A stretch of 64,000 nt of DNA from contig JADKJB010000012.1 of assembly GCA_016722525.1 (NCBI GenBank), positions 118,051 to 182,050 on the forward strand, given 5' to 3'. Both the position numbers and the translations under genes were made by a program. Positions 1 through 9,597 of this stretch are shown here, one piece after another; the first letter of the stretch is position 1, and each line of letters opens with the position of its first letter. This DNA comes from Bacteroidota bacterium (GTDB lineage Bacteria; Bacteroidota; Bacteroidia; AKYH767-A; OLB10). Below the pieces are notes generated by a model. That model was not told the origin of the DNA. It saw nothing but the letters and a program-made list of their open reading frames with translations, and made no database searches.

Positions 1-2
1 AT

Positions 3-95
3 CTTACGATAGTTTCTAAAACTAAAGCAAAGCACCCAAAATTGGTTCGGGTTGTTCAAGCAAATTGGATTTACTCCACTTCCGCTTTGGATTAG
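3..95 (+). CDS. Possible 3' end of an upstream gene (partial)
   Basis: One frame is open from the window edge to a TAG at 93-95 and would encode about 30 residues ending in WIYSTSALD. The other two plus frames stop within the first 20 bases. It may be the C-terminus of a gene that starts outside the window. No domain can be recognised in so short a piece and chance openness is possible. Confidence 0.2.
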   Translation, partial: LTIVSKTKAKHPKLVRVVQANWIYSTSALD

Positions 96-172
96 GTATA
101 GATAGTGCCAACTTAAATTTATTGCATTGAATATCAATACAATATAAAATAATCAAGAAAATTATTTGGATT

Positions 173-189
173 ACTTAACACTGTTAAGT
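173..189. promoter_or_regulatory. Palindromic operator upstream of the TetR-type regulator
   Basis: ACTTAACA-C-TGTTAAGT is a perfect 8+8 bp inverted repeat around one central base. It ends 15 bp before the ATG of the regulator at 205. A second copy matching 15 of 17 bases lies directly before the tolC-like gene at 846-862. TetR-family repressors normally bind such palindromes near their own gene and their target operon, so this pair is the likely binding site. Binding itself is inferred. Confidence 0.7.
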
Positions 190-204
190 AAATTTGCACC
201 CAAT

Positions 205-828
205 ATGGGAATCACTGAAAGAAAGGAAAAACAGAAAGCTGAACTGAAGCATCAAATTTTAGAGGCATCTATTCAATTGTTTTCAGAGCAAGGTTACGAG
301 GGCTTTTCTATCAGAAAAATTGCGGAGATTATTGAATACAGTCCAACCACAGTTTACCTGTATTTTAAGGACAAGAACGAAATACTTTTTGAGCTTCATG
401 AAATTGGTTTCAAAAAATTAGCAGCTTACAACAAAGATCTATTTGATATTGCCAACCCATTGCTTCGTTTACACAAACTGGGGGAGAATTACATTCGGTT
501 CGGAGTTGAAAATCCTGAATTTTACAATCTGATGTTTATTCTTCCTGCGCCCATGGAAGCGTTAAGTTGTATGAAGGATGAGGAATGGAAGGGTGGTGAC
601 GATGCATTGAATTTGTTGATTACCATTCTGCAGGAATGCACCGAACGAAAGTTGATTCTTCCGGGTGATTTAAATGCAATGGCAATGGCAATTTGGGGAA
701 TGGTTCATGGTTTGGTTTCTTTAGCGATCCGACAACGATTTGCGAAGTTGGTAGCTGAGGATGAAGTATTACCTACCATGAACAAATCGCTGAATTGGCT
801 CATAAATGTATTAGATCGAACAAATTAA
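205..828 (+). CDS. TetR/AcrR-family transcriptional repressor of the efflux operon
   Basis: This 207-residue protein has a TetR-type N-terminal helix-turn-helix: the segment AKLFSEQGYEGFSIRKIAE-like, seen here as IQLFSEQGYEGFSIRKIAEI, followed by SPTTVYLYFKDKNEIL, the recognition helix region. The remainder is helical and would bind the inducing ligand. I chose the ATG at 205 rather than the TTG at 166, because the TTG start would place the 173-189 palindrome inside the coding region. The gene lies 35 bp upstream of a TolC/adaptor/RND efflux set on the same strand, and both it and that set are preceded by copies of the same palindrome. It therefore probably represses itself and the pump. The inducer is unknown. 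Confidence 0.9.
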   Translation: MGITERKEKQKAELKHQILEASIQLFSEQGYEGFSIRKIAEIIEYSPTTVYLYFKDKNEILFELHEIGFKKLAAYNKDLFDIANPLLRLHKLGENYIRFGVENPEFYNLMFILPAPMEALSCMKDEEWKGGDDALNLLITILQECTERKLILPGDLNAMAMAIWGMVHGLVSLAIRQRFAKLVAEDEVLPTMNKSLNWLINVLDRTN

Positions 829-845
829 TTTTTTTTTATTCTATA

Positions 846-862
846 ACTTAACACTGTAAACT
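846..862. promoter_or_regulatory. Second operator copy before the efflux operon
   Basis: ACTTAACACTGTAAACT matches the palindrome at 173-189 at 15 of 17 positions and ends directly at the ATG of the TolC-like gene (863). A repressor bound here could block transcription through, or initiation at, the efflux genes. Binding is inferred from the repeat. Confidence 0.6.
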
Positions 863-2224
863 ATGATTACGCTATTAACTCATAAAAATTTTATTTTAAT
901 TACCGGCATCTGGTTGAGTTGTATCAGCCTAGTTTCAGGACAAACGCCTCTTGAAAAATATATTGACGAGGGTTTAAAGAACAACATTGTTTTACAACAA
1001 AAAAATTTGGGACTTGATAGAGCTTTGTATGCGCTCAAAGAAGCCAACAGTTTATTTTCACCCAGGGTAAGTATACTTGCCGATTATTTATCAGGTGATG
1101 GAGGAAGAAATATCAGTATTCCTGTAGGGGATTTATTGAATCCGGTTTATGCTACCTTAAACCAGTTAACATCCACAAATAATTTTCCACAGATAAGTAA
1201 TACCGAAACAAATTTTTTGCCTGATAATTTTTATGATGCGAGAGTAAGAGCATCGATGCCTATTTTAAACAATGAGCTACTCTACAACAGAAAAATTCAA
1301 AATAACCAGCTCCAGTTGCAAGAATTTGAAGTTGAAGTTTATAAAAAGGAGTTGATTAAAAACATTAAAGTAGCTTACTACCAGTATGTAGGAGCCTTGA
1401 ATGCGGTAACAATTTATGACAGTGCAGTCAAGCTTGCCGAAGAAGGAAAAAGAATTAATGAAAGTCTGCTTGCAAATGGAAAATCATTGAGAGCCTATGT
1501 GCTCCGGTCCGAAAGCGAATTGCAAAATCTGGAATCGAAGCGGAATGAAGCGGCATTATCATCTCAAAATGCGCGACTTTATTTTAATTTTTTAATTAAT
1601 AGCGAGATCAATCAAAATATTGATACCACTAATGCTGCGTTGGGTGATGTAACAGTGGTGGAAAACTATTTACTCACAGAGCCGGATATATCAAAAAGAG
1701 ATGAGTTGAATCTGTTGAAGTCGGCATTAGCTATTGAAGATAATGTTTTGAATTTGAAAAAGTCATTTTGGTATCCAAAGATTAGTGGTTTTATAGATTT
1801 AGGTTCACAGGCTTCGGATTTTAGCTATGACGATCAATCGCGTTATTATCTTTTCGGTTTCCAAATGGAGATACCCATTTTTGCAGGCGGCAACAACCAT
1901 TATAAAGTAAAACAATCAGCAATCGATTACAGGAGCAGGTTACTTAGCAATGATCAAACTGTTAAACAGTTGCAATTATCGGCAGAAGTTGCGAAGAATA
2001 ACCTGAGTACCTCCTATGTCAACTATAAGGCATCCATCAAGCAACTGGAATCAGCCAGTTCTTATGAAAGATTGATTGACCGAGGCTACAGAGAAGGAAT
2101 CAATTCCTTCATCGAAACCATAGATGCCCGAAATCAACTTACCACGGCATCATTGCAAATAGTCATTAACCGCTATCAGCTTTTAGGAAAACTTGCAGCT
2201 TACGAAAGAGAAATTTCTAAATAA
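863..2224 (+). CDS. TolC-like outer-membrane efflux protein
   Basis: The 453-residue protein starts with a hydrophobic signal peptide ending near VSGQTPLEKYIDEGLKNN, the usual beginning of outer-membrane efflux proteins. The rest is long, amphipathic and helical, with two repeats of the OEP family; the second contains FGFQMEIPIFAGGNNHYKVK-type text, typical of TolC homologues. It would form the outer-membrane channel of a tripartite pump. It is first in an operon with a periplasmic adaptor (21 bp downstream) and an RND transporter. The length is normal for the family and the frame is intact. Confidence 0.92.
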   Translation: MITLLTHKNFILITGIWLSCISLVSGQTPLEKYIDEGLKNNIVLQQKNLGLDRALYALKEANSLFSPRVSILADYLSGDGGRNISIPVGDLLNPVYATLNQLTSTNNFPQISNTETNFLPDNFYDARVRASMPILNNELLYNRKIQNNQLQLQEFEVEVYKKELIKNIKVAYYQYVGALNAVTIYDSAVKLAEEGKRINESLLANGKSLRAYVLRSESELQNLESKRNEAALSSQNARLYFNFLINSEINQNIDTTNAALGDVTVVENYLLTEPDISKRDELNLLKSALAIEDNVLNLKKSFWYPKISGFIDLGSQASDFSYDDQSRYYLFGFQMEIPIFAGGNNHYKVKQSAIDYRSRLLSNDQTVKQLQLSAEVAKNNLSTSYVNYKASIKQLESASSYERLIDRGYREGINSFIETIDARNQLTTASLQIVINRYQLLGKLAAYEREISK

Positions 2225-2245
2225 TCCATTCTAAAATTCTTTGAT

Positions 2246-3298
2246 ATGAAAATAGTTAGATCAGTATTAATTTTTATTGCCGGTAGTATAGTATTTGCCT
2301 CTTGTGGAACAAAAACTAATGAAAAATCTGATGTGTCGATGGAATCTGTTATTCCAGTGAGACTAACGGAAATTAAAAAATCCCAGAGGCAGGAGTATAT
2401 TGCTGCATCGGGTTCCTTCACTACTGATGATGAAACCATGTTGTCATTTAAAACCGGTGGAATTATAACAAGAATATACGTGAAGGAGGGAGATAAAATT
2501 TCGAAAGGGCAAGTTCTTGCAACTCTTGATGTTACAGAAATTGGTGCTGCCGTTAACCAGGCTCAGCTTTCGGTTGATAAAGCCAGTCGCGATTATGACA
2601 GGGTACAAAATTTATTCCGCGATAGCGTTGCAACACTTGAACAGTTGCAAAATGCGAAAACAGGAAAGGAAATTGCCGAACAACAATTATCATCTGCAAG
2701 ATTTAATTTATCGTTTTCTGAAATACGCGCAAAAGCAGATGGTGTGGTGTTAAGAAAATTGGCTAATGCCGGACAAATTGTAGGACCAGGCATTCCGGTT
2801 ATTCAAACCAGCAGCAAAGGTGAAAGTGATTGGTTGCTTAAGGTTTCGGTCAGCGATAAAGAATGGTCTTCCATTTCCTTGAAAGATTCAGTCAATGTTA
2901 TAGCAGATGCCTTAAGAAATAAAAATATTACTGGTTATGTTACCGCTAAAGCGGAAAATGCAGATCCAATGACAGGTTCATTTACCATTGAAATAAAATT
3001 AGTTGATGGAAAAAAATTAAACATCGCTTCAGGAATGTTTGGCAAAGCAACTATAGTAACAGGGCAGCAGGTAAGTGGCTGGCAGATTCCTTATGAGGCT
3101 TTGATGGATGGTAATGGGGAAATGGATTTGTGTTTGTAACAAATGATATGAAATCTGTTTCAAAAATTCCTGTAGTAATTTCAGGATTGAAAAAATTGGG
3201 TCAACATCAGTGAAGGGCTGAGTGAGTATAAATATTTGGTCACTTCAGGCAGTGCCTATCTCGGCGACAAATCACAAATAGTAGTGGAGTCTAAATAA
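2246..3298 (+). CDS. RND efflux periplasmic adaptor (membrane fusion protein) lipoprotein, frameshifted
   Basis: A lipoprotein signal peptide (FIAGSIVFASCGTK, Cys about residue 20) is followed by a lipoyl/barrel-sandwich region with GGIITRIYVKEGDKISKGQVLATLD, a coiled-coil hairpin, a second lipoyl half and a beta-barrel domain, as in AcrA/MexA-type adaptors. The open frame breaks near 3125. Reading on in shifted frames gives GFVFVTNDMKSVSKIPVVISG and, after a second break near 3200, VNISEGLSEYKYLVTSG, ending at a TAA at 3296-3298. The true product is therefore about 350 residues, normal for the family. The breaks lie in runs of G or A and look like sequence errors. It joins the TolC-like protein to the RND pump. 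Confidence 0.88.
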
Positions 3299-3325
3299 GT
3301 ACCTTTTCTTCTTTAAAAAAACAAT

Positions 3326-6300
3326 ATGAAAATATCAGATTACGCGGTAAAAAATTACCAATTCACCTTAGTCATTTTTATAATGGCAGTGGTAGTTGGA
3401 ATAACCACCTTATTGAATATGCCTCGTTCGGAGGATCCGGAAATAAATGCCCCACAGTTTCCAGTTGTCATTATATATCCCGGAACTTCGCCACAGGATA
3501 TGGAAGAGCTCGTAGTTGATCCCCTGGAAAAGAAGATTTCGGAATTGGAAGATATTAAGAGAATAAAAACAAACATTAAAGATGGTGTTGCTACTATTTT
3601 TGTTGAATATAAGTATGAGGCCGACGTAAATGATAAATATCAGGAACTGGTTCGCGAAGTAAATGGAATGCGAAGCGAGTTGCCTGCGGATATATTAAGT
3701 ATGGAAGTGCGAAAAGTTAGTCCCACTGATGTGAATATTTTACAAATAGCATTAGTCTCTGAAAATGCCTCCCGTGAACAATTAAAAAATAGCGCTGAAA
3801 GTTTTCAGGATGAATTGGAAAAAGTAAGTGCATTGCAAAAAGTTGAAATACATGGCTTACCTGAGCAAATAGTAAGAGTGGATTTAAAATTAGACAAGTT
3901 GTCTCAAATGCACATCCCATTAAATGCCATACTGGGTAGTATGCAAAGTGAATTGGCCAACATTCCCGGTGGAAGTATATTTGCCGGAAATAAAACATTT
4001 AATATTAAGACCAGTGGTAATTATGCTTCCATCAATGAAATTGAAAATACAGTTGTATATAGTATAGCCGGTAAAAATGTATTGCTTAAAGATGTGGCAC
4101 ATGTTCATTTCGATTATGAGGAAGTAAAACATATCACACGCCTCAATGGACATCGTGCTGTTGTGGTTACGGCGGCTCAAAAACCCGGGTTTAATATCTC
4201 TCAAACACAAAAATTGTATTTGCCTGTAATCGCCAAGTTTAAGAAATCGTTAGCAAGCAATATTGAATTGGTTGACCATTTTGACCAGGCAGAGAATGTT
4301 AACAGTCGCTTGGGTTCTTTAGGTTTTGATTTTGCCATAGCTATTTTATTGGTCATGCTTACGTTACTTCCCCTTGGTGGAAGAGCAGCCTTTGTGGTAA
4401 TGATATCCATTCCTTTGTCATTAGCAATAGGTCTTGTTTTGTTAAATGCACTTGGCTACAATTTAAATCAGTTGAGTATTGTAGGATTAGTTGTTGCATT
4501 AGGATTACTTGTTGATGACAGTATTGTGGTTGTGGAGAATATTGAACGATGGCTTCGAGAGGGTTTTAGTCGAAAAGAGGCAACGCTGAAAGCGACTCAA
4601 CAAATAGGGCTTGCTGTGGTGGGATGTACGGCCACTTTGATTATTGCTTTTTTACCATTAGTATTTCTTCCTGAGGGATCGGGTGATTTTATTCGAAGCT
4701 TACCAATGGCAGTAATTTGCTGTGTGCTCGCTTCCATGGTCGTCTCTCTGACAATAATTCCGTTTTTATCGAGCCGACTACTTAAACAACATACAGGACA
4801 AAGTTCGGGCAATTTATTTTTAAGAGGTATGCAAGCAGGTATCCATAAAATTTATGGACCATTGTTGAACCGTGCACTTCAGAAACCGGTTGTAACGGTT
4901 ATTGTAGCAGGCATTATTTTTATTGGTTCGCTTCAACTGATGCCAGTCATTGGATTTAGTTTGTTTCCAGCATCCGAAAAGCCACAGTTCATGGTAAATA
5001 TCATTACGCCTTTGCAATCGAATATTTACTTTACCGATAGCATAACAGTACTAATTGAAAAAGAACTGAAGAAGCATAAAGAGATAAAATATTTTACCAG
5101 CAATATTGGGAAGGGTAATCCAAGAATCTATTACAATGTGCTTCCTGAAAATGAACGGGGTGATTTTGCACAAATATTTGTTCAGTTAAACGAAAGTACA
5201 AATCCGAAGGAGAAGCTTGCACTTATTGAGGACCTCCGAAAAATATTCACCGGATATTCAACCGCTAAAATAGAAGTTAAAAATTTTGAACAAGGACCTC
5301 CTATTGTGGCACCTGTTGAAATCAGACTGGAAGGAGATAACCTCGATTCACTAAGAGCTTTAGCTCAAAATGTTGAAATGTTATTGAAAGATATTCCTGG
5401 AACCATGTATGTTAATAATCCTGTTGTAAATCTTAAATCAGATATTAAGCTGGCAATTAATAAAGAAAAGGCCAGTAGTTTGGGCATACCTACCATCAAT
5501 ATAGATAGAACTGTTCGACTTGCTGTTGCAGGAATAAATATTGGAAATTTCTCCGATGCTAACAGCAACGACTATAACATAGTTTTAACTTCTCCAAAAA
5601 AGGAAAGAACCTATTTGGATGTATTCGAAAATTTATATGTTAACAACCAATTAGGAGCAGCAATTCCATTGAGCCAGGTAGCAGATTTAAAATTAGAGTC
5701 GTCTCCGTTGGCGATTAATCATTTCAACAAAATAAGAACTGTTTCGGTAACTGCATTTGTGCAGAAGGATTTTCTGGCTGATAATGTTATTAATGAAACT
5801 ATCAACAGGATGGATAAGCAAAAATTGCCTTTGGGTTATTCCTATAGAATGGGTGGAGAATTTGAATCACGTCAGGATTCATTTGGTGGATTTGGAACTG
5901 TAATTATTATCACTGTATTTTTTATTTATAGCAATATTAATTCTGGAGTTCAGAACTTTTAAAAGTACACTCATAGTACTTTCAGTTATTCCTTTAGGTA
6001 TGGTAGGTGCGCTGGTTGCTTTATGGTTGACCGGGAACTCGCTCTCATTTGTTGCTATAATTGGGTTAATAGCCCTTGCAGGGATTGAAGTCAAGAACTC
6101 AATTTTATTAGTAGATTTTACCAATCAATTGCGAAAAGAGGGAAAACCACTTGAGGATGCTGTTCGTGAAGCAGGTGAAATACGTTTTCTTCCAATTATT
6201 CTAACATCTATGACGGCAATTGGTGGTTTAATGCCGATTGCGATATCGACCAATCCGTTAATTTCTCCACTTGCTATTGTGCTCATCGGAGGGTTGATAA

Positions 6301-6377
6301 GTTCTACGTTATTGTCCAGAATTGTAACACCGGTTGTTTATAAGCTTATTCCTCCGAATGTTTCCGATGATGAATGA
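3326..6377 (+). CDS. RND-family efflux transporter (inner-membrane pump), one frameshift
   Basis: This is the proton-driven inner-membrane component of the tripartite pump. The N-terminus (MKISDYAVKNYQFTLVIF) is followed by the porter-domain text PRSEDPEINAP and by the TM4 motif GLVVALGLLVDDSIVVVENIER, whose paired Asp residues are the proton-relay site of HAE1/AcrB-type pumps. The frame is lost near 5925, in a T-rich stretch, and resumes in the piece from about 6000 (GLIALAGIEVKNSILLVDF, the TM10-11 region). Joined, the protein is about 1017 residues, close to the usual 1020-1050. The single shift is probably a sequencing error. Substrates cannot be predicted. Confidence 0.92.
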
Positions 6378-6382
6378 GTTCC

Positions 6383-6490
6383 GTTGCCTAACCAGTAAGC
6401 AGTGACTAGTAACAAGTGACAAGTTTAAAGTGACAAGTAACATGTTACCAGTAAGCAGAAACTTACTCACTTACTCACTCGCATTTTCAC
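6383..6490. repeat. Low-complexity intergenic repeat
   Basis: Short degenerate copies of AGTGACAAGT, CAGTAAGCAG and ACTTACTCACT alternate through about 100 bp between the RND pump and the MBL-fold gene. Similar text with CACTGGTCACTG occurs at 19050-19085. I see no ORF or promoter box in it. Confidence 0.5.
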
Positions 6491-6518
6491 TTACCCTTTG
6501 ACTAATGAAATTTATTTT

Positions 6519-7538
6519 ATGAAACAATTCGGCCAAAATCCTACAGGCGAACATAAAAGCAGAATTAACAAATCAGTTAATTTCAAAAATGGTATATTCA
6601 ATAATCTGATTCCAACGCAAATGATTCCGAAGGATGTATCGGTGGTGGATATGATGAAAGATTATATAAACACTCCCCATGAAAGAATTCCTCAACATGA
6701 AATTCCATCAGTCAAAACAAATCTATATGAACTCCACCAAACAAAACCTGTAGTCACCTGGTTTGGACATTCTTCCTATCACCTATTTGCCGATGGAAAA
6801 CATATACTCGTTGATCCTGTATTCAGCGGACACGCTTCACCATTTCCATTTATGATAAAGGCGTTTAAAGGGACTGATATTTATGGAGTAAATGATTTTT
6901 TAAAAATCGACGTTCTCATTTTGACACATGATCATTATGACCATCTTGATTACAAAACTCTGATACAGCTCAAAAGCAAAACAGTTCAAGTGGTTTGTTC
7001 ATTGGGAGTTGCAGCACACCTTGTACATTGGGGATTTGATAAAAAGAGCATTACCGAACTTGATTGGTGGGATGCTGTTGAAGTGAATACTATTAAAATA
7101 ACAGCTGCACCTGCACGTCATTTTTCCGGTCGACTTATAAAGAGAGCCCAAACACTTTGGTCGTCCTTTGTGCTGCAAACTAAAGAGCATCAAATCTTTC
7201 TTGGAGGTGATTCAGGTTATGGGGAGCATTTTGCTGAAATTGGAAAACGTTTCGGTGGTTTCGATTTGGCTATTCTGGAATGTGGACAATACAATACCAA
7301 GTGGCCGATGATACATATGTCGCCGGAAGAAACCGTACAAGCAAACACCGACCTTCGTTCAAAAATGCTTTTGCCTGTTCATTGGGGTAAATTTGCTTTG
7401 GCATTTCATTCCTGGAATGAACCTGTTAACAGAGTTGTGGGACGTGCTAAACAGTTGAATATTGATTATACGGTTCCTAAAATTGGTGAAAGGATTGTTG
7501 TAGGTGACAAGGGCAAAGTTGAAGAGTGGTGGAAATGA
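6519..7538 (+). CDS. MBL-fold metal-dependent hydrolase, UlaG/NAPE-PLD-like
   Basis: The protein of about 339 residues has the metallo-beta-lactamase-fold metal motif LTHDHYDHLDY (HxHxDH), preceded by TWFGHSSYHLFADGKHILVDPVFSG, a hallmark of the UlaG/NAPE-PLD branch. Later metal ligands are visible in APARHFSGR, LGGDSGYGEHF and LLPVHWGKFAL. It is likely a cytoplasmic Zn-dependent phosphodiesterase or lactonase; the substrate is unknown. I chose ATG 6519 (MKQFGQNPTG) over the TTG at 6498. It stands alone between a repeat region and a convergent gene 12 bp downstream. Confidence 0.88.
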   Translation: MKQFGQNPTGEHKSRINKSVNFKNGIFNNLIPTQMIPKDVSVVDMMKDYINTPHERIPQHEIPSVKTNLYELHQTKPVVTWFGHSSYHLFADGKHILVDPVFSGHASPFPFMIKAFKGTDIYGVNDFLKIDVLILTHDHYDHLDYKTLIQLKSKTVQVVCSLGVAAHLVHWGFDKKSITELDWWDAVEVNTIKITAAPARHFSGRLIKRAQTLWSSFVLQTKEHQIFLGGDSGYGEHFAEIGKRFGGFDLAILECGQYNTKWPMIHMSPEETVQANTDLRSKMLLPVHWGKFALAFHSWNEPVNRVVGRAKQLNIDYTVPKIGERIVVGDKGKVEEWWK

Positions 7539-7550
7539 CAACTCAATTCT

Positions 7551-8264
7551 TTAAGTATGATTTTTTACCCTTTGCATCCTTAAAGTGAACATCAGAATTC
7601 CAAAAATAATTATTAGCATACCAAAAGAAAAAATCCAATAATTGAAATCTTGAGGTATATAATTCACAATTTCAACTTTTTTCTCTAAAAGATTGAATGG
7701 TTGTGAATTTGTGTTGTCATGAGAAAGCAAATTTAAAAAATCCCAAACGAAAGAAAAAATTACGGTCAGACTGCCGGCTGTCAAGAGCCACCATTCCAAT
7801 GATTTTATCCTGGTATTATAACTCTTATGATGAAAATAGAGGATACTATACGAAAGAATAATCATAGTTAAAGATACTATACAAGGTGCAATAACAGGAC
7901 CTACCCAGGGCACCGGGATTAGAAATAAAATATCCCATGTGAAGAGTGATTCTGGCCAGTTCAGAAGGAGCTTTAGAAAGATATAATAACTAATATCCCA
8001 TATCGCAAAGCTGAAAATAAAAAATGCAAACTTTTGGGACGTTGTTTTTCCCGCAAGGTAGCCGATTCCGAATAGCATGATGATGGTAGCGGCTTCACGC
8101 ATGATTTCAATTATTGCCATGTCAGTTTCCATTGGTACTAAAGGGAATTGAAATCCATTTGGGTAATATATTTTTCTCAGGTAGACCACTACCACAGTTT
8201 CCATAAAGCCCATGGCTATACTAAATACTGTAACCCAGCTTATTTTTTTAATTAACGGTTTCAT
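7551..8264 (-). CDS. Multi-pass membrane protein, last gene of the exosortase operon
   Basis: The 237-residue protein has about six hydrophobic segments and few soluble loops. Distinctive stretches are MGFMETVVVVYLRKIYYPNG, EIMREAATIIMLFGIGYLAG and DISYYIFLKLLLNWPESLF. I do not recognise the family with certainty. Its start overlaps the end of the exosortase gene by 17 bp, so it is translated from the same message and probably works with that system. No catalytic motif stands out. The C-terminus is basic and cytoplasmic (RMQRVKNHT). It converges with the MBL-fold gene. Confidence 0.8.
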   Translation of the reverse strand: MKPLIKKISWVTVFSIAMGFMETVVVVYLRKIYYPNGFQFPLVPMETDMAIIEIMREAATIIMLFGIGYLAGKTTSQKFAFFIFSFAIWDISYYIFLKLLLNWPESLFTWDILFLIPVPWVGPVIAPCIVSLTMIILSYSILYFHHKSYNTRIKSLEWWLLTAGSLTVIFSFVWDFLNLLSHDNTNSQPFNLLEKKVEIVNYIPQDFNYWIFSFGMLIIIFGILMFTLRMQRVKNHT

Positions 8265-9597
8265 TAGCTAATGTACTTTTGTAACTAGTTTTTTTCAACA
8301 AATTAATTGTTTCAATGATGAGTTCCTTACGGGAAGCTGAATTTACGTTGACCAGACAAAAATCTTTTTCAGACTGAAAAACTTTAAATCTCCAGTCGAG
8401 CTGAGAGATGGTTTTATATTTTCCATTATCAAACCACCAGGAAGTATAAATTATATCTGACCCTTTGGTCATTAAGCCGGTGTAAATCTCATGCCCGTTT
8501 ATCATTTCTTTATTGATATGTTTAAATTCATAGCCACTGCCGTTCCAGCAAATCATAGGATTGTGTTCTGCGCTATAAAATTTCACGGGTTTTAAATATA
8601 TCAGGGCGTTGGCTTTTTCGAACTTAATTATTCCTGATTTTAATTCTAATTTCTTAAAACCCTCAATATAATAATTATTTCCTGAATTATTTAATGCCAT
8701 TGAATTGGTTCTGATTCCTGAATAGCATATTGTGACTAGTATCATGGCATTAAGTATCAGATTTAATTTAATTCGTGGATTTTTTGTGGACACAACCATT
8801 TTCTTTCCAGGAGGTCGGTCAAACAGGTATTTCGAAATAAATACCAGAGGAATTATAACGTAAAATCCCAGGCAAACTATTCCAATGATTTCGTGCATGC
8901 TGTTTTCAACCATTATTTTAAAATAGACCAAGGTAATGATCCTGATCAGGTTGCATGCAATATTTAAGATGAAAGTAATAGCCAGAAAGAACAACACTTT
9001 GTGAAAGGAGAATTCATGATGAGTTTTTCTCTGATAGTAGGCAAGAATGAACAATGCAATAATGAACGATACCATGATCATATTAAGACCTGCACACGCA
9101 GAATCGACAGAAAATTCATTCCCACCCATGATCATGAAATTTCCGGTTGCCTTTATATTATTTCCTGCAAACGCAAGAATTTTACCCGACATTTCACTTA
9201 GCCAAATGCGAATGGGAAATCCAATTGAGTTATTGAAGTAATTGAATATTGGAGACAAGAGCAAAAGTAAAATGAAGAATGAATTATTTAATTTGCCCAG
9301 ACAGCATTCAATTAGAAACAGTATTCCAAATAATAGGGCCAGAAAAAGTACACTTTTAACAGGTATAAAGAATGATACTATTATGAAAAGTATAGATGGA
9401 ATGAGAAACCTTCTTGAGATGTCCCCTTTTCTGAGAATCAGAATATAAGGTGCAAGCAAAAGTCCCATGTAAATATTTGTATCTGCAATAAAATATTCAT
9501 GGAGCATGTATATTACCACAACAAAGTAAGTCAAAAGCATCATCCAAAAAGTTACCTGACTTTTTGGAATATTCTGCAATATTCTGGGGACCCTCAT
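8248..9597 (-). CDS. xrtN: Exosortase (XrtN-type) with fused EpsI-like C-terminal domain
   Basis: The first 270 residues form an eight-helix-type membrane domain with the exosortase catalytic triad: Cys in DSACAGLNMI, Arg in CNLIRIITL and His in ENSMHEIIGI. Exosortases cut proteins at a C-terminal PEP-CTERM signal. The last ~170 residues follow one more TM and contain HNPMICWNGSGYEF, which resembles the conserved CLPGSGW-type motif of EpsI/DUF3485 exosortase partners. The ATG lies directly against the TAA of the upstream VIT gene, which itself ends in a PEP-type sorting tail. The naming as exosortase N rests on this VIT partner, as known for that subtype in Bacteroidota. Confidence 0.85.
   Translation of the reverse strand: MRVPRILQNIPKSQVTFWMMLLTYFVVVIYMLHEYFIADTNIYMGLLLAPYILILRKGDISRRFLIPSILFIIVSFFIPVKSVLFLALLFGILFLIECCLGKLNNSFFILLLLLSPIFNYFNNSIGFPIRIWLSEMSGKILAFAGNNIKATGNFMIMGGNEFSVDSACAGLNMIMVSFIIALFILAYYQRKTHHEFSFHKVLFFLAITFILNIACNLIRIITLVYFKIMVENSMHEIIGIVCLGFYVIIPLVFISKYLFDRPPGKKMVVSTKNPRIKLNLILNAMILVTICYSGIRTNSMALNNSGNNYYIEGFKKLELKSGIIKFEKANALIYLKPVKFYSAEHNPMICWNGSGYEFKHINKEMINGHEIYTGLMTKGSDIIYTSWWFDNGKYKTISQLDWRFKVFQSEKDFCLVNVNSASRKELIIETINLLKKTSYKSTLANETVN

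Noticed and set aside
6383..6490. Text GTTGCCTAACCAGTAAGCAG tested as an attC
   Set aside because: No complementary end box or hairpin arms follow; it is part of a low-complexity repeat.
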